The notes under the pieces: model-generated
What the model saw: only the letters and a program-made list of their open reading frames with translations
Databases searched by the model: none
What the model was told of the DNA's origin: nothing
Made by a program: the position numbers and the translations under genes
In this document: positions 1-11,575 of the stretch, piece by piece
How the letters are laid out: each line of letters opens with the position of its first letter
Position numbering within the stretch: position 1 is the stretch's first letter
Assembly: GCA_002205965.3 (NCBI GenBank)
Contig: NADL03000571.1
Coordinates: forward strand, 310,001 to 374,000
Direction: 5' to 3'
DNA from: Kappaphycus alvarezii
Lineage: Eukaryota > Rhodophyta > Florideophyceae > Gigartinales > Solieriaceae
Length of the DNA: 64,000 nt

Positions 1-774
1 GAACGAATCTTCGTAAGATAAGTGCGGTCCATGTAGCGCCCTAAAACATAAACAGATGCTTATCATGAAATAAGAAATGACCTGCGCATCGTTCGCATCC
101 TCGGAGATATTGCGCAGCCAAAAAGATAATCTTCTTCTTCCGACTGTATGCTGTGCATGGTTGTGAAGGAGAGCTAGAGATGAAGTTGTGGTGGACGGTC
201 CCGATGAATGGCCGCGACCAGCTCCTGACGTACTGGGACCTGCACGAGGTCCTCTCGGGGGACGACCGGAACCTCTTCTGGGCGGGTTGTTGTCTCCTGA
301 AGGTCCTCCTCTGGTCATCATCACTGCTTCAGGAGGATCCTCGCCGCCTCCAACGTTCCCAATTTGTGGCGGAGAAACGTAAGGTTCCCATAGAGGATAC
401 GGGACCAGCCTGTATTCCATATCCGGGGGTAAGGCGTAACCTCTCAGTCGCACGTCTTGGTTGTTCTTGAGAAATACGTAAATTGGACGGATAATATTCA
501 GATACGTTTGCGACAAGTCTCCAGCAGCTACCATTCCATATCTTCCTATAGAGTAATGATATATTACCTCCACAAACTCTGGACCTGCTTCCGTGAACCT
601 TCCGTTTTGGAATGAAAATAGAACTCTTATTAATAGTCGGAAATCTTCTTCAGGTAGCAATGGTCCGTTCAACGTACGAAAACATAGGCATATATTAATG
701 TAGAAATGGATGATTACGTGGAGTTCGTAGTAGTCCCGCGTAACCGAGATGATCCATTCCCAGGCCCTTTTTCC
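1..774 (-). other. Gypsy copy A: C-terminal pol extension with two related domains
   Basis: This is the counterpart of the copy B extension. The first domain lies at about 774-376, the Gly/Pro/Ser-rich linker at about 375-146, and the start of the second domain at about 142-1, truncated by the window edge. Its presence in A and B, and traces in the ancient copy C, show that the extension belongs to the family and is not a one-off read-through. Confidence 0.8.
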
Positions 775-3700
775 TCCCATAGGAATCATTCTATAGTTAA
801 AGATGAGTATGCCCCGTGGTTGCGCATAGTCCTGTGTGAGAAGGAATTCTTCAGGCCTCTGATGGTAAGGGACCAGACGACGTGCATGGATGGCCCTCCT
901 TGATCTCTTCCCTGAGCTTGAACAGAGCTGATAGTGCGGGTGTCTTTCCTCCGTGACGATGCAAGGGTTCGAGTACTTGGTTTGGAAGGCCGGCCACTTC
1001 ACAGCCTGCTGCATTGCTTTTCCATGTACTACAAGTACTTTAGAGCCAACTGAAAAGGTTCTGACTGCAGGTTCTGCATCCTTATTTCTTGTCTGTGTTA
1101 GCGCGCGGTGTGATCTCCAGCCTTCGGTGGCCAGTAGTTCAACTTCCCTACTCTCTTCATCGATAATATTTGTTTCCATGTCTCTCTGTAACATTCTAGG
1201 AGCCCTTCCGTACATTAGCTCGAATGGTGAGCGTCCATTTCTTCCTCTTCTTCGACGGTAGCCGTATAACACTTTTGGTAAGGCATCTTCCCACTGGATT
1301 TCATTCTCCAACATAGTTTTCGATATTGCTCGTTTGATGGTTCCAACCATCCTCTCCGCTTTCCCGTTGGACATAGGAGCGTATGCGAGAACGGTCTTCA
1401 GCTGAATCCTTTCTCTTCCAAAAAACGAAGCAGTGAAGTTGCAGTAAAACAAAGGGCGTTATCCGAGATGATCCTTTTTGGAAGACCAAACGGTTCAATT
1501 ATTTCTTTTTCGATGAATCTCAGTACCACCTCAGCATTTGCCTCCTCGACTGCAACTGCTATTGGCCATCCAGTAAGATGTTCCACCCCTATAAGGAGAT
1601 ATTTGTTTCCGGAAGAAGTTTCCTTGAACGGGCCCCGAAGTCAATTGAGAAGGTTTCAAAGAGACCGGAAACTGGAAAACTTAGAGTTGTCTTATTACTT
1701 CCGTATTGGAGTGAATTTTTGCAGTTGTCGCAGCTTTTTCACGAAGTTATAGACGTTCCTTATGGATACCGGGCCACCAGAATCTCTCAGTTACAATTTT
1801 TTGGTTGTTTCGAGATCCCAATGCCCTAGCTCATCATGGAAAGTCCTCAAGATCTTCATTCTTTCTTTTAAAGGGGCTACTCGGGGACCGGCTTTAGTGT
1901 GCCGGAAAAGTTTCCCATTCCACAATGTAAAAAGCCTTTTGATTCCTGCGTACCCAATTTCTGTGTTCAAGATCACCTTTCTCATTTTCTAGTCCATCGA
2001 GGAATTTGATCAGTCCGTGAATATTAGCTTCGTACTCGTTATCGTTCAGCAACTGCAACTCGGCGACTCCGACGATGTCCTCCGAAGCTTTTTCATTTGG
2101 AATCAGTGCGTCCTCAAGCGGGATAGGTAATCGGCAGGCTGATTATTTGCGTCCGGGTCTATACACAATTTCAAACCGATATTCTGCGAAAATGTCGAGC
2201 CATCGGGCCAAGCGGTGATGTACATCCTTCTTTTGGAATGCTGTTTTAAGTGCCTGGTGATCAGTATCAAGACAAATTTCTCGAGTGATAAAAGGTATAC
2301 GCGAAACTTTTTCAGCGCGAAGACGACAGCTAGCGCTTCTTTCTCGCAGACTGAGTATCTCTTTTCCGCGTCATTCAGATTCGGCTTGCGAATTGAACAG
2401 GGTGTAGTCTTCCGTTTTCATCTTTTTGGGACAAAACGGCACCCAAAGACCGTTCTGAGGCATCTGTCTCCACAACGAATGGTCTCTTGAAATCTGGGTA
2501 CATGAGAACTGGGGGGACACATAGCTTATCTTTAAGCTCCTGAAATGCAGTTTCCATTTCCTTGTTCCAGTGAAATTTTCCGTTCTTCGTAGTGCTGGCA
2601 TGTAACGGTGCTGCAGTCTTGGCGAAATCTTTGATAAATCTTCTGTAATATGAGGCCAGTCCTAAGAAGCTTCGGACCTCCGTCTTTGAAGCGGGCCTTG
2701 GTGCCAACTTTATTTTTTTCGTTTCTCTGGATCCACTCTAATTCCTCTTGGTCGACGATATGACCGAGTAATTGGATAGAAGTTTTCGCAAAGAAGCATT
2801 TGCTCAACTTAATTTTCAAGCTATACTCCGATATCCTCTCCACAACTGTCTTGACGTGCGAGATGTGCTGATCCAATGTTTCTGAGAATATGACGACATC
2901 ATCGATAGAGACTTTGCGAATGAAAGTCCTTTCAAAACCTCGTTCATCATTCTTTGGAATGTAGCTGGTGCATTCATGAGACCAAAAGGCATCACTTCGA
3001 ACCTGAACGTACCGGCTTTGCTGGTAAAGGTTGTTTTCCCTTACATTTTCATCCAATGGAATCTGCCAATAGCCAGGTGTAAGGTCAATTGAGGTGAAAT
3101 ATCTCCCGTCCTTCAGGTCCTCGAGGATCTCCTCCATGTTCGGAATCGGAAATCGATCGGATATCATTCTCTGGTTCAGTTGTCGGTAATCGACGCAAAA
3201 ACGCAGCTTTCCATCCTTCTTTGGTGCGACCACAACTGGAAACGACCATGGGATGAAACTGGTCGATAATATCATTTTCAGCATACTTGTAACATTTTCT
3301 GAGATAAATTGGTCATATTTTGGAGGTTTACGTCTAGGCTTGTTGGTAAATCGGTTGATTGTCGGTAAGTTCGAACGAGTGAGTAACCGGTACACTTGCT
3401 TGTCTCAAAATCTGAAACGCTCCATGCAATACTTCGGAAGATGTTAACATGTCGGATATTTTCAGTGATGCGGGGGCGGGGAAGGTGCTGCACTTTTCCT
3501 TGGATTTCTGCCATTTGGCGCCCTTTTTCTTCTTGATCCTCAACCTCAATATTTTGAAGGACCTCTTCCGTCGTGCTCACATCTTCATATATGGAATTCG
3601 ACGTATTCTTTTTCTTTGCAAAGGTAATCTTCTTTCATGCTCCGAATTCTGTCCTTTGATCGATATCATCGCAAAAAGAAACACATTCGGGTTTCAAACT

Positions 3701-5716
3701 TATCCTAGAATTCCAGTCGTCATCTGTTTTAAACCCGGAATCATAATCGTCCCATGCCATGTTCATTAACCCCCGAGGGTACCCTTTTCCACTTCCGAAA
3801 GTGTTAGTTGGTTCCGAATCTTCGCTGTCATAGCTAGAAGTGAAATCTTCACTGTCCGTTTCTTTTAAGTCTTCAGGATGCGTGCTTTGTCGAAATCCAG
3901 GGGCATCTTCACCGTTCTGCCATCAATATTAACTGAAACCATTTGGTTGCCCAAGTCAATGCATGTTCCTAGTCTTTCCATTGTGGGGCAGCCAATGATT
4001 GCATCGAAAGGGAGATCAGGCATGACAAGAAAGTCGACATCAACTTTAGAGTCCCCAAAGAACACGGAAACTTTGTCAACAGTGCCCATGCATTTTGAGA
4101 GGTTCCATCCGCTACAGTTATTTTTCGAGTCGTTGAGTAATGTCGAACCTAGATCTGTCACCAAAGTTTCTGAAATGAGGTTGGAACAGCACCCGAATCG
4201 AAAGAGAGCTTCGGTTTCATACCCAATACTTTGACTGGTACCAGTTTAAGACGTCTTGGTGCTGTCGAGGCCGATTGAAGAAACAGTTTCTTACCCTTAG
4301 CGGACTTATTAGACCTGATAATTTTTTGAGTTCTTTTCTCGCATCCTCTGCGTCGCCCCTCAAAAGTTGACCAACGTTATCCCAGTTGGGCCGATGCAAG
4401 CTCAGCCACCAAATTGTACCTCTTCACATACTCTAGTACGTCCTTAGAGATACTCTTAACTTTCTTACTCTTTTTCGTCTTCTTGGCCGGAGTGACTCCC
4501 ACTCCTGGAACAACTTGATCAGACCTCTTGGTTTGAGGAGGTACAGGTGCTGGGATATGCTCCAGCATTCCATACTCTAGCCTAGGTTTCTTCGATAAAA
4601 TGTTCCCGTCCCCATCCCTTTTGTCACATTGACTTGACTAATCTCTTCAGCGATGGATACGTTACCAGCATCCGTCAACCTTTGATCCCTTCTATTTTGT
4701 AAGATTTTCACTCTGGTCCTGACTCACTCCTTGCTTCCCGATAAATTTGCTCTTCTGTTGTCTTTAGACCAGCAGTTACTTTCATGATGCCCATATCGAC
4801 CGCACTTTGCACAACGAGTTTTCTATGTGGATTATCAGGACACCTGTTTGCAAAGTGTCCAGGCTTGTGACAGTAAGAACAGACTTCTGCGGCCTTAGGG
4901 GCCCCAGACTGTTCTTCTAATGGTAAGAGTAAGGCTTTCCAACTGCGAGGTTATCATGTCAAGTCGATTATCCAATCGGGTTTCCAACCTTTCTTCAAGT
5001 TTTTGACATCGCTCCTGACAGATTCTAATGCAGCTGCACTAGTAGCCGGCCTTTGATAATTCTTTTCAGGATGTACGATAGACATCGATGTGCGGGTTCC
5101 TCGGTACCTCACTCAGTGACTGAAACGTCTCCGAATTTTTGACAAATTCTACTATGGTACCCTTCAGTTCATCAAAGTGTGAGGGCCTTTGATGAGGAGA
5201 AATCGGAGAGCCGCTTATCCCCCATAGCCGTCTTACGCAGCATTCCGTACTTGGCTTGGGCGTTGAACCCAGCCTTTTCATAAAGATCACACAAGTACAC
5301 CAATGAGCTTAACAAATCGTCGAAGTTGAGCCGGGCTCTATGGCGGTACGAATCATCTCATCTGGTTCTACCTCCTTAGCATACTCTTTCACAAGCCACT
5401 CACATACCTCACCGAAGTTACGCCCATTCCCGTTAAGAGACCACCCGTCGATAAACTTGGACTTATATTTGTGCTTTGCGTCACCATGAAGATAGGCGAA
5501 GATACTTGCGGCCTTCTCTTCATCGCCCTTCTCTCTCATCACAACGTTGACATATGTGTAAAGAAAAACTCCTCAACGTCTTCAGTCTTGCCGCCTGTGA
5601 ACGTTATACGAGCAGCGTTGAGATCCATGATTACAGAAAAGAAATCCCCCGAAGTGTTCCTTACTACTGCTCAACTCGAATACCTCGGGTGCAACCCCCT
5701 CCACAAGAGTACCAAA

Positions 5717-6429
5717 TGATAGGGGTAAATCGGCGGGGAAGAGATCCTCAGAACCAATTACCCTGAGAAGGAGGTGTTGCGAGCGACAAAAGTGCTGCCG
5801 TGGTATTGTTGAACGAACAAAAGGGAGTATATAGAAAGGAGTGAGAAGCTACAAGCAAGTAAAAAGGGGCAGGGTCTACCACCGACGCTCTGCGACTGGC
5901 GTAAGAAAAAGTTGTTCTTGGGTCTGAAGTTGACTCTCAACTTCCTACTACTCGGGACTTGGCTTGAAGTTGTCTGCCAACTTGCTCACCTCCACTAAAG
6001 GAAGCAGTTTACTCGGCTTATATAGACTTTTGGCTACCCTAAAGTCTCCAACAAACATACTAATAACCATAAAATGTATTCACGGTAATCGTGTGAACCA
6101 GAGAGACTATTAGGAGATATTTCTTCAAGGTAAATATCTAGGTGCCATACCCATGCCAGCCACCCATCGGCCAGGGGTGGGAATTGATGTGGCCATTATA
6201 TAGACCTTTCAGAGCTACTTGTAGTATCACCCACAACCTGGAACTGTACTGACATCTACTATGACAGCGTGTCCTAAAATGAAAAAATCAACCGACAAAT
6301 TTGCCACACTCACCCAAATTAAAAATATCTTGCAAATTCAAAAACTGTAAAAATATCTTCCCAATTCCGATACTGTATACAATTATGTCCTCATCTAGAT
6401 TTTTTTGTGGTGCGAATTTGCGAACATCA
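5717..6429 (-). repeat. 5' LTR of gypsy copy A
   Basis: The LTR is 713 bp and, in element orientation, begins TGATGTTCGC and ends CCCCTATCA, matching the two LTRs of copy B along its whole length. It contains the TATATAAG-type TATA box and both short hairpins described for copy B. In element orientation the flank just outside ends in ATGTAGGC, which is the end of a LINE-A 3' tail. Copy A therefore sits at or just beyond a LINE-A terminus. The partner LTR is outside the window, so no target duplication can be checked. Confidence 0.92.
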
Positions 6430-6479
6430 GCCTACATGGTGGTACATCTTTATCTGTCGTACAATGTCGCACAGAGGCG

Positions 6480-7110
6480 TGCGGAGGTATTTATAAATTA
6501 ACTACGGATGCGGGCGCGCGGTAGAAACTTGTCGCGCCTGCATTATTTGGAGACTAAATGCAAAACGGGTAACGAAGTCGCGGAGCTCCTGTTGAGGGAG
6601 GAACCGCGACGGGAAGCAGCGAAGGAAGCAAGGCGGCGAAAAAAGCCTTACCGTCGTCGCCCAAGGCGCCATAGATATCAATCCCGACGGGAGAGGAGGA
6701 TATCGTTTCGGTTGCAGTAAGTGCCGTAATGACGATGTTTCTCGCGCTCTGCGAGTGTCGCGGCGGCGCCGGCAGTAACCGTACTTGGCGAAATGTGGCG
6801 GCGTGCGGAGGGGTGGGCAACAGTAACGTCGACGGCTATATCGGTACTGTGAAGCCCGTATGCAGCGGGTATGTAATATCCATTCGTAGCACGGGGACTC
6901 CGAATGCCCAGATGAGTCGGGAACCTGGTGGAGAGCGGATGTTCGACGAGGCGACGATCCCAACTTCCTTGCAGTAGCGGGCAAGAACGTTGCGGAGGAT
7001 GTGGTGACGACGATCATTCCGTCTTCGTATTTGAGGTCAACGCGTGTTGACCACTTGGATCTAAGACGGGTGCGATGTCGGCCGAGCGGCGGGAGCAGAC
7101 CGGACAGCGA
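6480..7110 (-). pseudogene. LINE-A C-terminal region (Cys/His motif and putative nuclease-like domain)
   Basis: This is a decayed C-terminus. It shows CPVC, then D-x-x-G-x-H-A about 15 residues later, an RHHILRN block, and VGIDIYGALGDDG. The same blocks recur in order at 34-36 kb, 58.5-59.2 kb and 59.5-60.1 kb. In those copies they are followed by DVTV or DVTF-type strands and then an E-K-x-KY helix with a hydrophobic strand. I infer a PD-(D/E)XK-like endonuclease fold, as in restriction-like endonuclease LINEs, but the catalytic set is not proven here. Frames are shifted several times between 7,110 and 6,500. Confidence 0.6.
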
Positions 7111-7308
7111 GTAGATCCAGGGAATAGCGCGATGCCGAGACGTAGAGCCAGAGCGACTTTCCAGGCGGAAGAGGACATGTACGTACCGCGGTGGGGTGAG
7201 GAAGCGAAGAGAACAGTCGATGCGGAGGATGTGCGCACGGAGAGGAGCCGTGCTCGGTCGTGGGCTGCCGCGGACGAGAACAAGCTATCGGACTTCGATA
7301 GCATGAGT

Positions 7309-8241
7309 TCAGTTGTGATCGCAGACTGGAGCCTTTCGCCGGGGACCGGCGATGAACAACGCTCGAAAAGAGCCGTAGCTGTAAGCGACGAAGACAGCTG
7401 CGGGTGGCGGGAGGATAAGAGCGAGATGGCAGACGAGGATCTCTTCCAAGTGGCGGTCCTGGGAAAGGGTAAGCAGGTCGGAGATAAGTCGAAAAGAATC
7501 AATTACAGATGCTGCGTATGCAGCCTCGGTAATGTCTGAAGTTTGCAGGAGACCTAGACCGCCCATTGAGAAGGGGAGAGAGGCTTGGAGCCAGGCTCGC
7601 TCTGGACAGGGCAGCTGCAATTGGTGGAACGCTTCCCTCTGCTTCTGATCGAAGCTAGCGGCGAGAACCGCAGATTGAGTGGAGGGAAGCGTACGCAGCA
7701 AGTGCATGACCTTGGAGGCGTTCGCGCAGAAGCGGTGTAAGTGGAAAGCCAATTGAGCATCATCCAAGTCTCGAAGGGATTGGAAGATGCGGTCAACTCG
7801 TTTTGGCGGCCTGCGAAAAATTGGGAAACAAAAGCGTCCGAGCCAATCGGGGATCCCAGCACGATAAACCAGGGGGGTTGAAAAGGGGCAAGGAAGTGCC
7901 AAAGGGGAGTGGGAAGGGGAGAAGCCGTAAACTTGGGTCTTGGCAAGGTTGAGCTGGAACCCTAGTGGACCTCCTTCAAGCTGGATGAAACGGATGGCAG
8001 CAGCGGCTTGGGATCGAGGAAGAACAATGTTACCGTCATCTGCGTACCAAGCGTTCAGGGCAGGTGAGAACTTCTCCTGTAACGATAGCAAGAGCGGATG
8101 GAGAGCCAGGGCAAAGAAAAAGGGACCGAGGGGATGACCTTGCTGAGTGCCCTCTGAACTACGGACATAGTAGGGTCCGAAAGCAAGCTCTGTAGGAGCA
8201 TCGTAACAGAGTGTACCCAGCAGCACTGAAACTGCCAGCAC
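7309..8241 (-). pseudogene. LINE-A reverse transcriptase, partial open frame (310 codons)
   Basis: This frame covers RT motifs B to D of a non-LTR reverse transcriptase. EGTQQGHPLGPFFFALALHP (about residues 30-49) is the motif B loop with QG.PLG. WYADDGNIV (about residues 65-73) holds the catalytic Asp pair of motif C. GFQLNLAKTQVYG (about residues 93-105) is motif D. Motif A and the fingers should lie upstream, but at about 8,250 the reading moves to another frame (8,330-8,055, same strand). The Met at 8,241 is therefore not the true start. The enzyme would copy its own RNA at a nicked chromosomal site. After about residue 200 the homology becomes weak and the frame drifts toward the C-terminal Cys/His region in a different frame. 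The RT assignment is firm, and the element is dead by frameshifts. Confidence 0.85.
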
Positions 8242-9150
8242 TTTATGAAAGACGCTTTCAATGTTCTTTCTGCCAAAATGTTATGAAAACTTGGAACGTG
8301 GAAAGGAAGTTTCCGCACATCTCTCGACATCGGCGTCCCTTGCTTAATGTAACCATCGATCAGCAGCCGATATGTTCTTTGCAGCCAGAGAATAACCGAG
8401 AAACGATCCTGCAGGGAACTGGTCGGAAAAGTTCCGCAAGCGATCTTTTCGACAAGTTAAGGAAGGAAAGGAGCATTCTCGAATGATTGCACTTCTTCGG
8501 AAAGATGCGCTCGCTTCACTGAGACACGGTTCAGGTACACCTCCAGGACCCATTTGTCCTCTTACTTTAGCTCTAGCGGGGACATTTTTATTTCAAGAGA
8601 AGCACATTCATGAAACGGAAAGCAGGTAAGACGTAAACGGGAGACGGGAAGTTTTCTGAATCGCTTGGTACTTCTCCATACATTTTGGTGTGCTGCTACG
8701 CAGATGGGGTGCAGTGTGCAGAAAAGCTTGAAGTTGATTAGTATCGTGATGTGCGCAAATTCGCACACGAAAAAATCTAGATGAGGACCATGATTGTATA
8801 CAGTATCGGAATTGGGAAGATATTTTTACAGTTTTTGAATTTGCAAGATATTTTTAATTTGGGTGAGTGTGGCAAATTCGTCGGTTGATTTTTTCATTTT
8901 AGGACACGCTGTCATAGTAGATGTCAGTACAGTTCCAGGTTGTGGGTGATACTACAAGTAGCTCTGAAAGGTCTATATAATGGCCACATCAATTCCCACC
9001 CCTGGCCGATGGGTGGCTGGCATGGGTATGGCACCTAGATATTTACCTTGAGGAAATATCTTCTAATAGTCTCTCTGGTTCACACGATTACCGTGAATAC
9101 ATTTTATGGTTATTAGTATGTTTGTTGAGACTTTTGGGGTAGCCAAAAGT

Positions 9151-9161
9151 CTATATAAGCC
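9151..9161 (+). promoter_or_regulatory. Putative TATA box of the gypsy LTR
   Basis: The sequence is CTATATAAGCC, with the same context (AAAAGTCTATATAAGC) in both LTRs of copy B, the LTR of copy A and the diverged LTR at 17,580-17,600. Conservation across subfamilies supports a promoter role. Confidence 0.6.
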
Positions 9162-9193
9162 GAGTAAACTGCTTCCTTTAGTGGAGGTGAAGC

Positions 9194-9251
9194 AAGTTGG
9201 CAGACAACTTCAAGCCAAGTCCCGAGTAGTAGGAAGTTGAGAGTCAACTTC
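9194..9251 (+). promoter_or_regulatory. Twin hairpins downstream of the LTR TATA box
   Basis: Hairpin 1 (9,194-9,210) is AAGTTG-GCAGA-CAACTT. Hairpin 2 (9,233-9,251) is GAAGTTGA-GAG-TCAACTTC. The two are about 22 bp apart and share the same AAGTTG/CAACTT stem core, so they could also pair with each other. Both survive in the old LTR at 17,630-17,695 and in altered form at 54,690-54,760. If transcription starts just after the TATA box they lie in the RNA leader, where they could serve packaging, dimerisation or translation. That role is inference. Confidence 0.5.
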
Positions 9252-9464
9252 AGACCCAAGAAAACTTTTTCTTACGCTAGTCGCAGAGCGTCGGTGGTAG
9301 ACCCTGCCCCTTTTATACTTGCTTGTAGCTTCCTCAACTCTCTTCTATATACACTCCCTTTTGTTCGTTCAACAATACCACGGCAGCACTTTTGTCGCTC
9401 GCAACACCTCCTTCTCAGGGTAATTGGTTCTGAGGATCTCTTCCCCGCCGATTTACCCCTATCA

Positions 9465-9485
9465 TTTGGTACTCTTGTGGAGGGG
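9465..9485 (+). promoter_or_regulatory. Presumed primer-binding region of gypsy copy B
   Basis: A TGG trinucleotide starts two bases inside the LTR boundary (TGGTACTCTTGTGG), as expected for pairing with a tRNA 3' CCA end. I could not match the following bases to a particular tRNA acceptor stem. Confidence 0.4.
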
Positions 9486-9553
9486 GTTGCACCCGAGGTA
9501 TTCGAGTTGAGCAGTAGTAAGGAACACTTCGGGGGGATTTCTTTTCTGTAATC

Positions 9554-11496
9554 ATGGATCTCAACGCTGCTCGTATAACGTTCACAGGGGCAAGACTGAA
9601 GACGTTGAGGAGTTTCTTTACACATATGTCAACGTTGTGATGCGAGAGAAGGGCGATGAAGAGAAGGCCGCAAGTATCTTCGCCTATCTTCATGGTGACG
9701 CAAAGCACAAATATAAGTCCAAGTTTATCGACGGGTGGTCTCTTAACGGGAATGGGCGTAACTTCGGTGAGGTATGTGAGTGGCTTGTGAAAGAGTATGC
9801 TAAGGAGGTAGAACCAGATGAGATGATTCGTACCGCCATAGAGGCCCGGCTCAACTTCGACGATTTGTTAAGCTCATTGGTGTACTTGTGTGATCTTTAT
9901 GAAAAGGCTGGGTTCAACGCCCAAGCCAAGTACGGAATGCTGCGTAAGGCGGCTATGGGGGATAAGCGGCTCTCCGATTTCCTCCTCATCAAGGGCCCTC
10001 ACACTTTTGATGAACTGAAGGGTACCATAGTAGAATTTGTCAAAAATTCGGAGACGTTTCAGTCACTGAGTGAGGTACCGAGGGAAACCCGCACATCGAT
10101 GTCTATCGTACATCCTGAAAAGAATTATCAAAGGCCGGCTACTAGTGCAGCGGCATTAGAATCTGTCAGGAGCGATGTCAAAAACTTGGAAGAAAGGTTG
10201 GAAACCCGATTCGATAATCGACTTGACATGATAACCTCGCAGTTGGAAAGCCTTACTCTTACCATTAAGAAGAACCAGTCTGGGGCCCCTAAGGCCGCAG
10301 AAGTCTGTTCTTACTGTCACAAGCCTGGACACTTTGCAAACAGGTGTCCTGATAATCCACATAGAAACACTCGTTGTGCAAAGTGCGGTCGATATGGGCA
10401 TCATGAAAGTAACTGCTGGTCTAAAGACAACAGAAGAGCAAATTTATCGGAAGCAAGGAGTGAGTCAGGACCAGAGGTGAAAATCTTACAAAATAGAAGG
10501 GATCAAAGGTTGACGGATGCCGGTAACGTATCCATCGCTGAAGAGATTAGTCAAGTCAATGTGACAAAAAGGGATGGGGAAGGGAACATTTTATCGAAGA
10601 AACCTAGGCTAGAGTATGGAATGCTGGAGCATATCCCAGCACCTGTACCTCCTCGAACCAAGAGGTCTGATCAAGTTGTTCCAGGAGTGGGAGTCACTCC
10701 GGCCAAGAAGACGAAAAAGAGTAAGAAAGTTAAGAGTATCTCTAAGGACGTACTAGAGTATGTGAAGAGGTACAATTTGGTGGCTGAGCTTGCATCGGCC
10801 CCAACTGGGATAACGTTTGGTCAACTTTTGAGGGGCGACGCAGAGGATGCGAGAAAAGAACTCAAAAAAATTATCAGGTCTAATAAGTCCGCTAAGGGTA
10901 AGAAACTGTTTCTTCAATCGGCCTCGACAGCACCAAGACGTCTTAAGCTGGTACCAGTCAAAGTATTGGGTATGAAAACCCAAGCTCTCTTCGATTCGGG
11001 TGCTGTTCCAAACCTCATTTCAGAAACTTTGGTGACAGATCTAGGTCTCGAAATTACTCCAACGACTCGAAAAATAACTGTAGCGGATGGAACCGTCTCA
11101 AAATGCATGGGCACTGTTGACAAGGTTTCCGTGTTCTTTGGGGACTCTAAAGTTGATGTAGACTTTCTTGTCATGCCGGATCTCCCTTTCGATGCAATCA
11201 TTGGCTGCCCCACAATGGAAAGACTAGGAACATGCATTGACTTGGGCAACCAAATGGTTTCAGTTAATATTGACGGCAGAACCGTGAAGATGCCCCTGGA
11301 TTTCGACAAAAGCACGCATCCTGAAGATTTAAAAGAAACGGACAGTGAAGATTTCACTTCTAGCTATGACAGCGAAGATTCGGAACCAACTAACACTTTC
11401 GGAAGTGGAAAAGGGTACCCTCGGGGGTTAATGAACATGGCATGGGACGATTATGATTCCGGGTTTGAAACAGATGACGACTGGATTCTAGGATAA
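9554..11496 (+). CDS. Gypsy copy B gag plus aspartic protease region
   Basis: This is the nucleocapsid/capsid polyprotein region with a protease at its C-terminal end. Two CCHC zinc knuckles lie at about 10,306-10,347 (CSYCHKPGHFANRC) and 10,375-10,416 (CAKCGRYGHHESNC). A basic KKTKKSKKVK stretch follows at about 10,700. The retroviral-type protease shows FDSGAVPNLIS (catalytic D-S-G) at about 10,987, and IIGCPTMERLG near 11,200 fits the second protease loop. The C-terminus is acidic. Protease and gag share one reading frame that stops at 11,496, about 80 bp before the next long frame. How pol is expressed from here (frameshift, read-through or re-initiation) cannot be told. It is shown as the extent of the region, as a fossil part. 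Confidence 0.88.
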
Positions 11497-11575
11497 GTTT
11501 GAAACCCGAATGTGTTTCTTTTTGCGATGATATCGAATCAAAGGACAGAATTCGGAGCATGAAAGAAGATTACCT

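Larger units (their letters stand above)
1..6429 (-). mobile_element. Ty3/gypsy-type LTR retrotransposon, copy A (partial, runs off window)
   Basis: This is a minus-strand copy of the same family as the element at 8,747-16,263. The 5' LTR is at 5,717-6,429, and the internal region runs from 5,716 down to position 1, where the window cuts it before the 3' LTR. Recognisable parts in element order are the gag N-terminus (about 5,630-5,070), zinc knuckles (about 4,870-4,760), an aspartic protease (about 4,220-3,870), reverse transcriptase (about 3,280-2,600), RNase H (about 2,480-2,110), integrase (about 1,840-960) and the C-terminal extension (about 774-1). Collinearity with copy B is almost complete (position p matches about 15,206 minus p near the left edge). 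The reading frames are broken in roughly ten or more places, so this is a decayed sibling. It is a clearly recent family member, because nucleotide identity to copy B is high throughout. Confidence 0.93.
6430..8560 (-). mobile_element. Non-LTR retrotransposon 'LINE-A' (5'-truncated)
   Basis: This minus-strand LINE lies between the 5' LTRs of the two gypsy copies. In element order it has the RT palm (about 8,330-7,850), a connecting region, a Cys/His motif reading RCPVCSRR then DPSGQHALT (about 7,110-7,020), a conserved RHHILRNVLARYCKE-like stretch (about 7,010-6,950), a GIDIYGALGDDG motif (about 6,690-6,640), and a 3' UTR ending in ATAAAGATGTACCACCA at about 6,435. Other copies of this 3' part lie at 37,570-37,737, 51,990-52,335, 52,745-52,835 and 59,500-60,150. 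The coding part is spread over at least three frames, so it is a pseudogene. The 186 bp from 8,561 to 8,746 show nothing I recognise. Confidence 0.85.
8747..9464 (+). repeat. 5' LTR of gypsy copy B
   Basis: The LTR begins TGATGTGCGCAAATTCGCAC and ends TTACCCCTATCA. Two TATA-like sites are present: CTATATAATGG near 8,972 and CTATATAAGCC at 9,151-9,161. The second is shared with the diverged short LTRs at 17.5 kb and 54.7 kb, so it is the more likely core promoter. About 35-95 bp downstream of it are two small hairpins. The first 400 bp (U3-like part) are not found in the short LTRs. Confidence 0.93.

Noticed and set aside
153-470. 105-codon frame in copy A, and its twin at 15,053-14,736
   Set aside because: Antisense of the Gly/Pro/Ser linker of the pol extension. 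It is open only because of composition.
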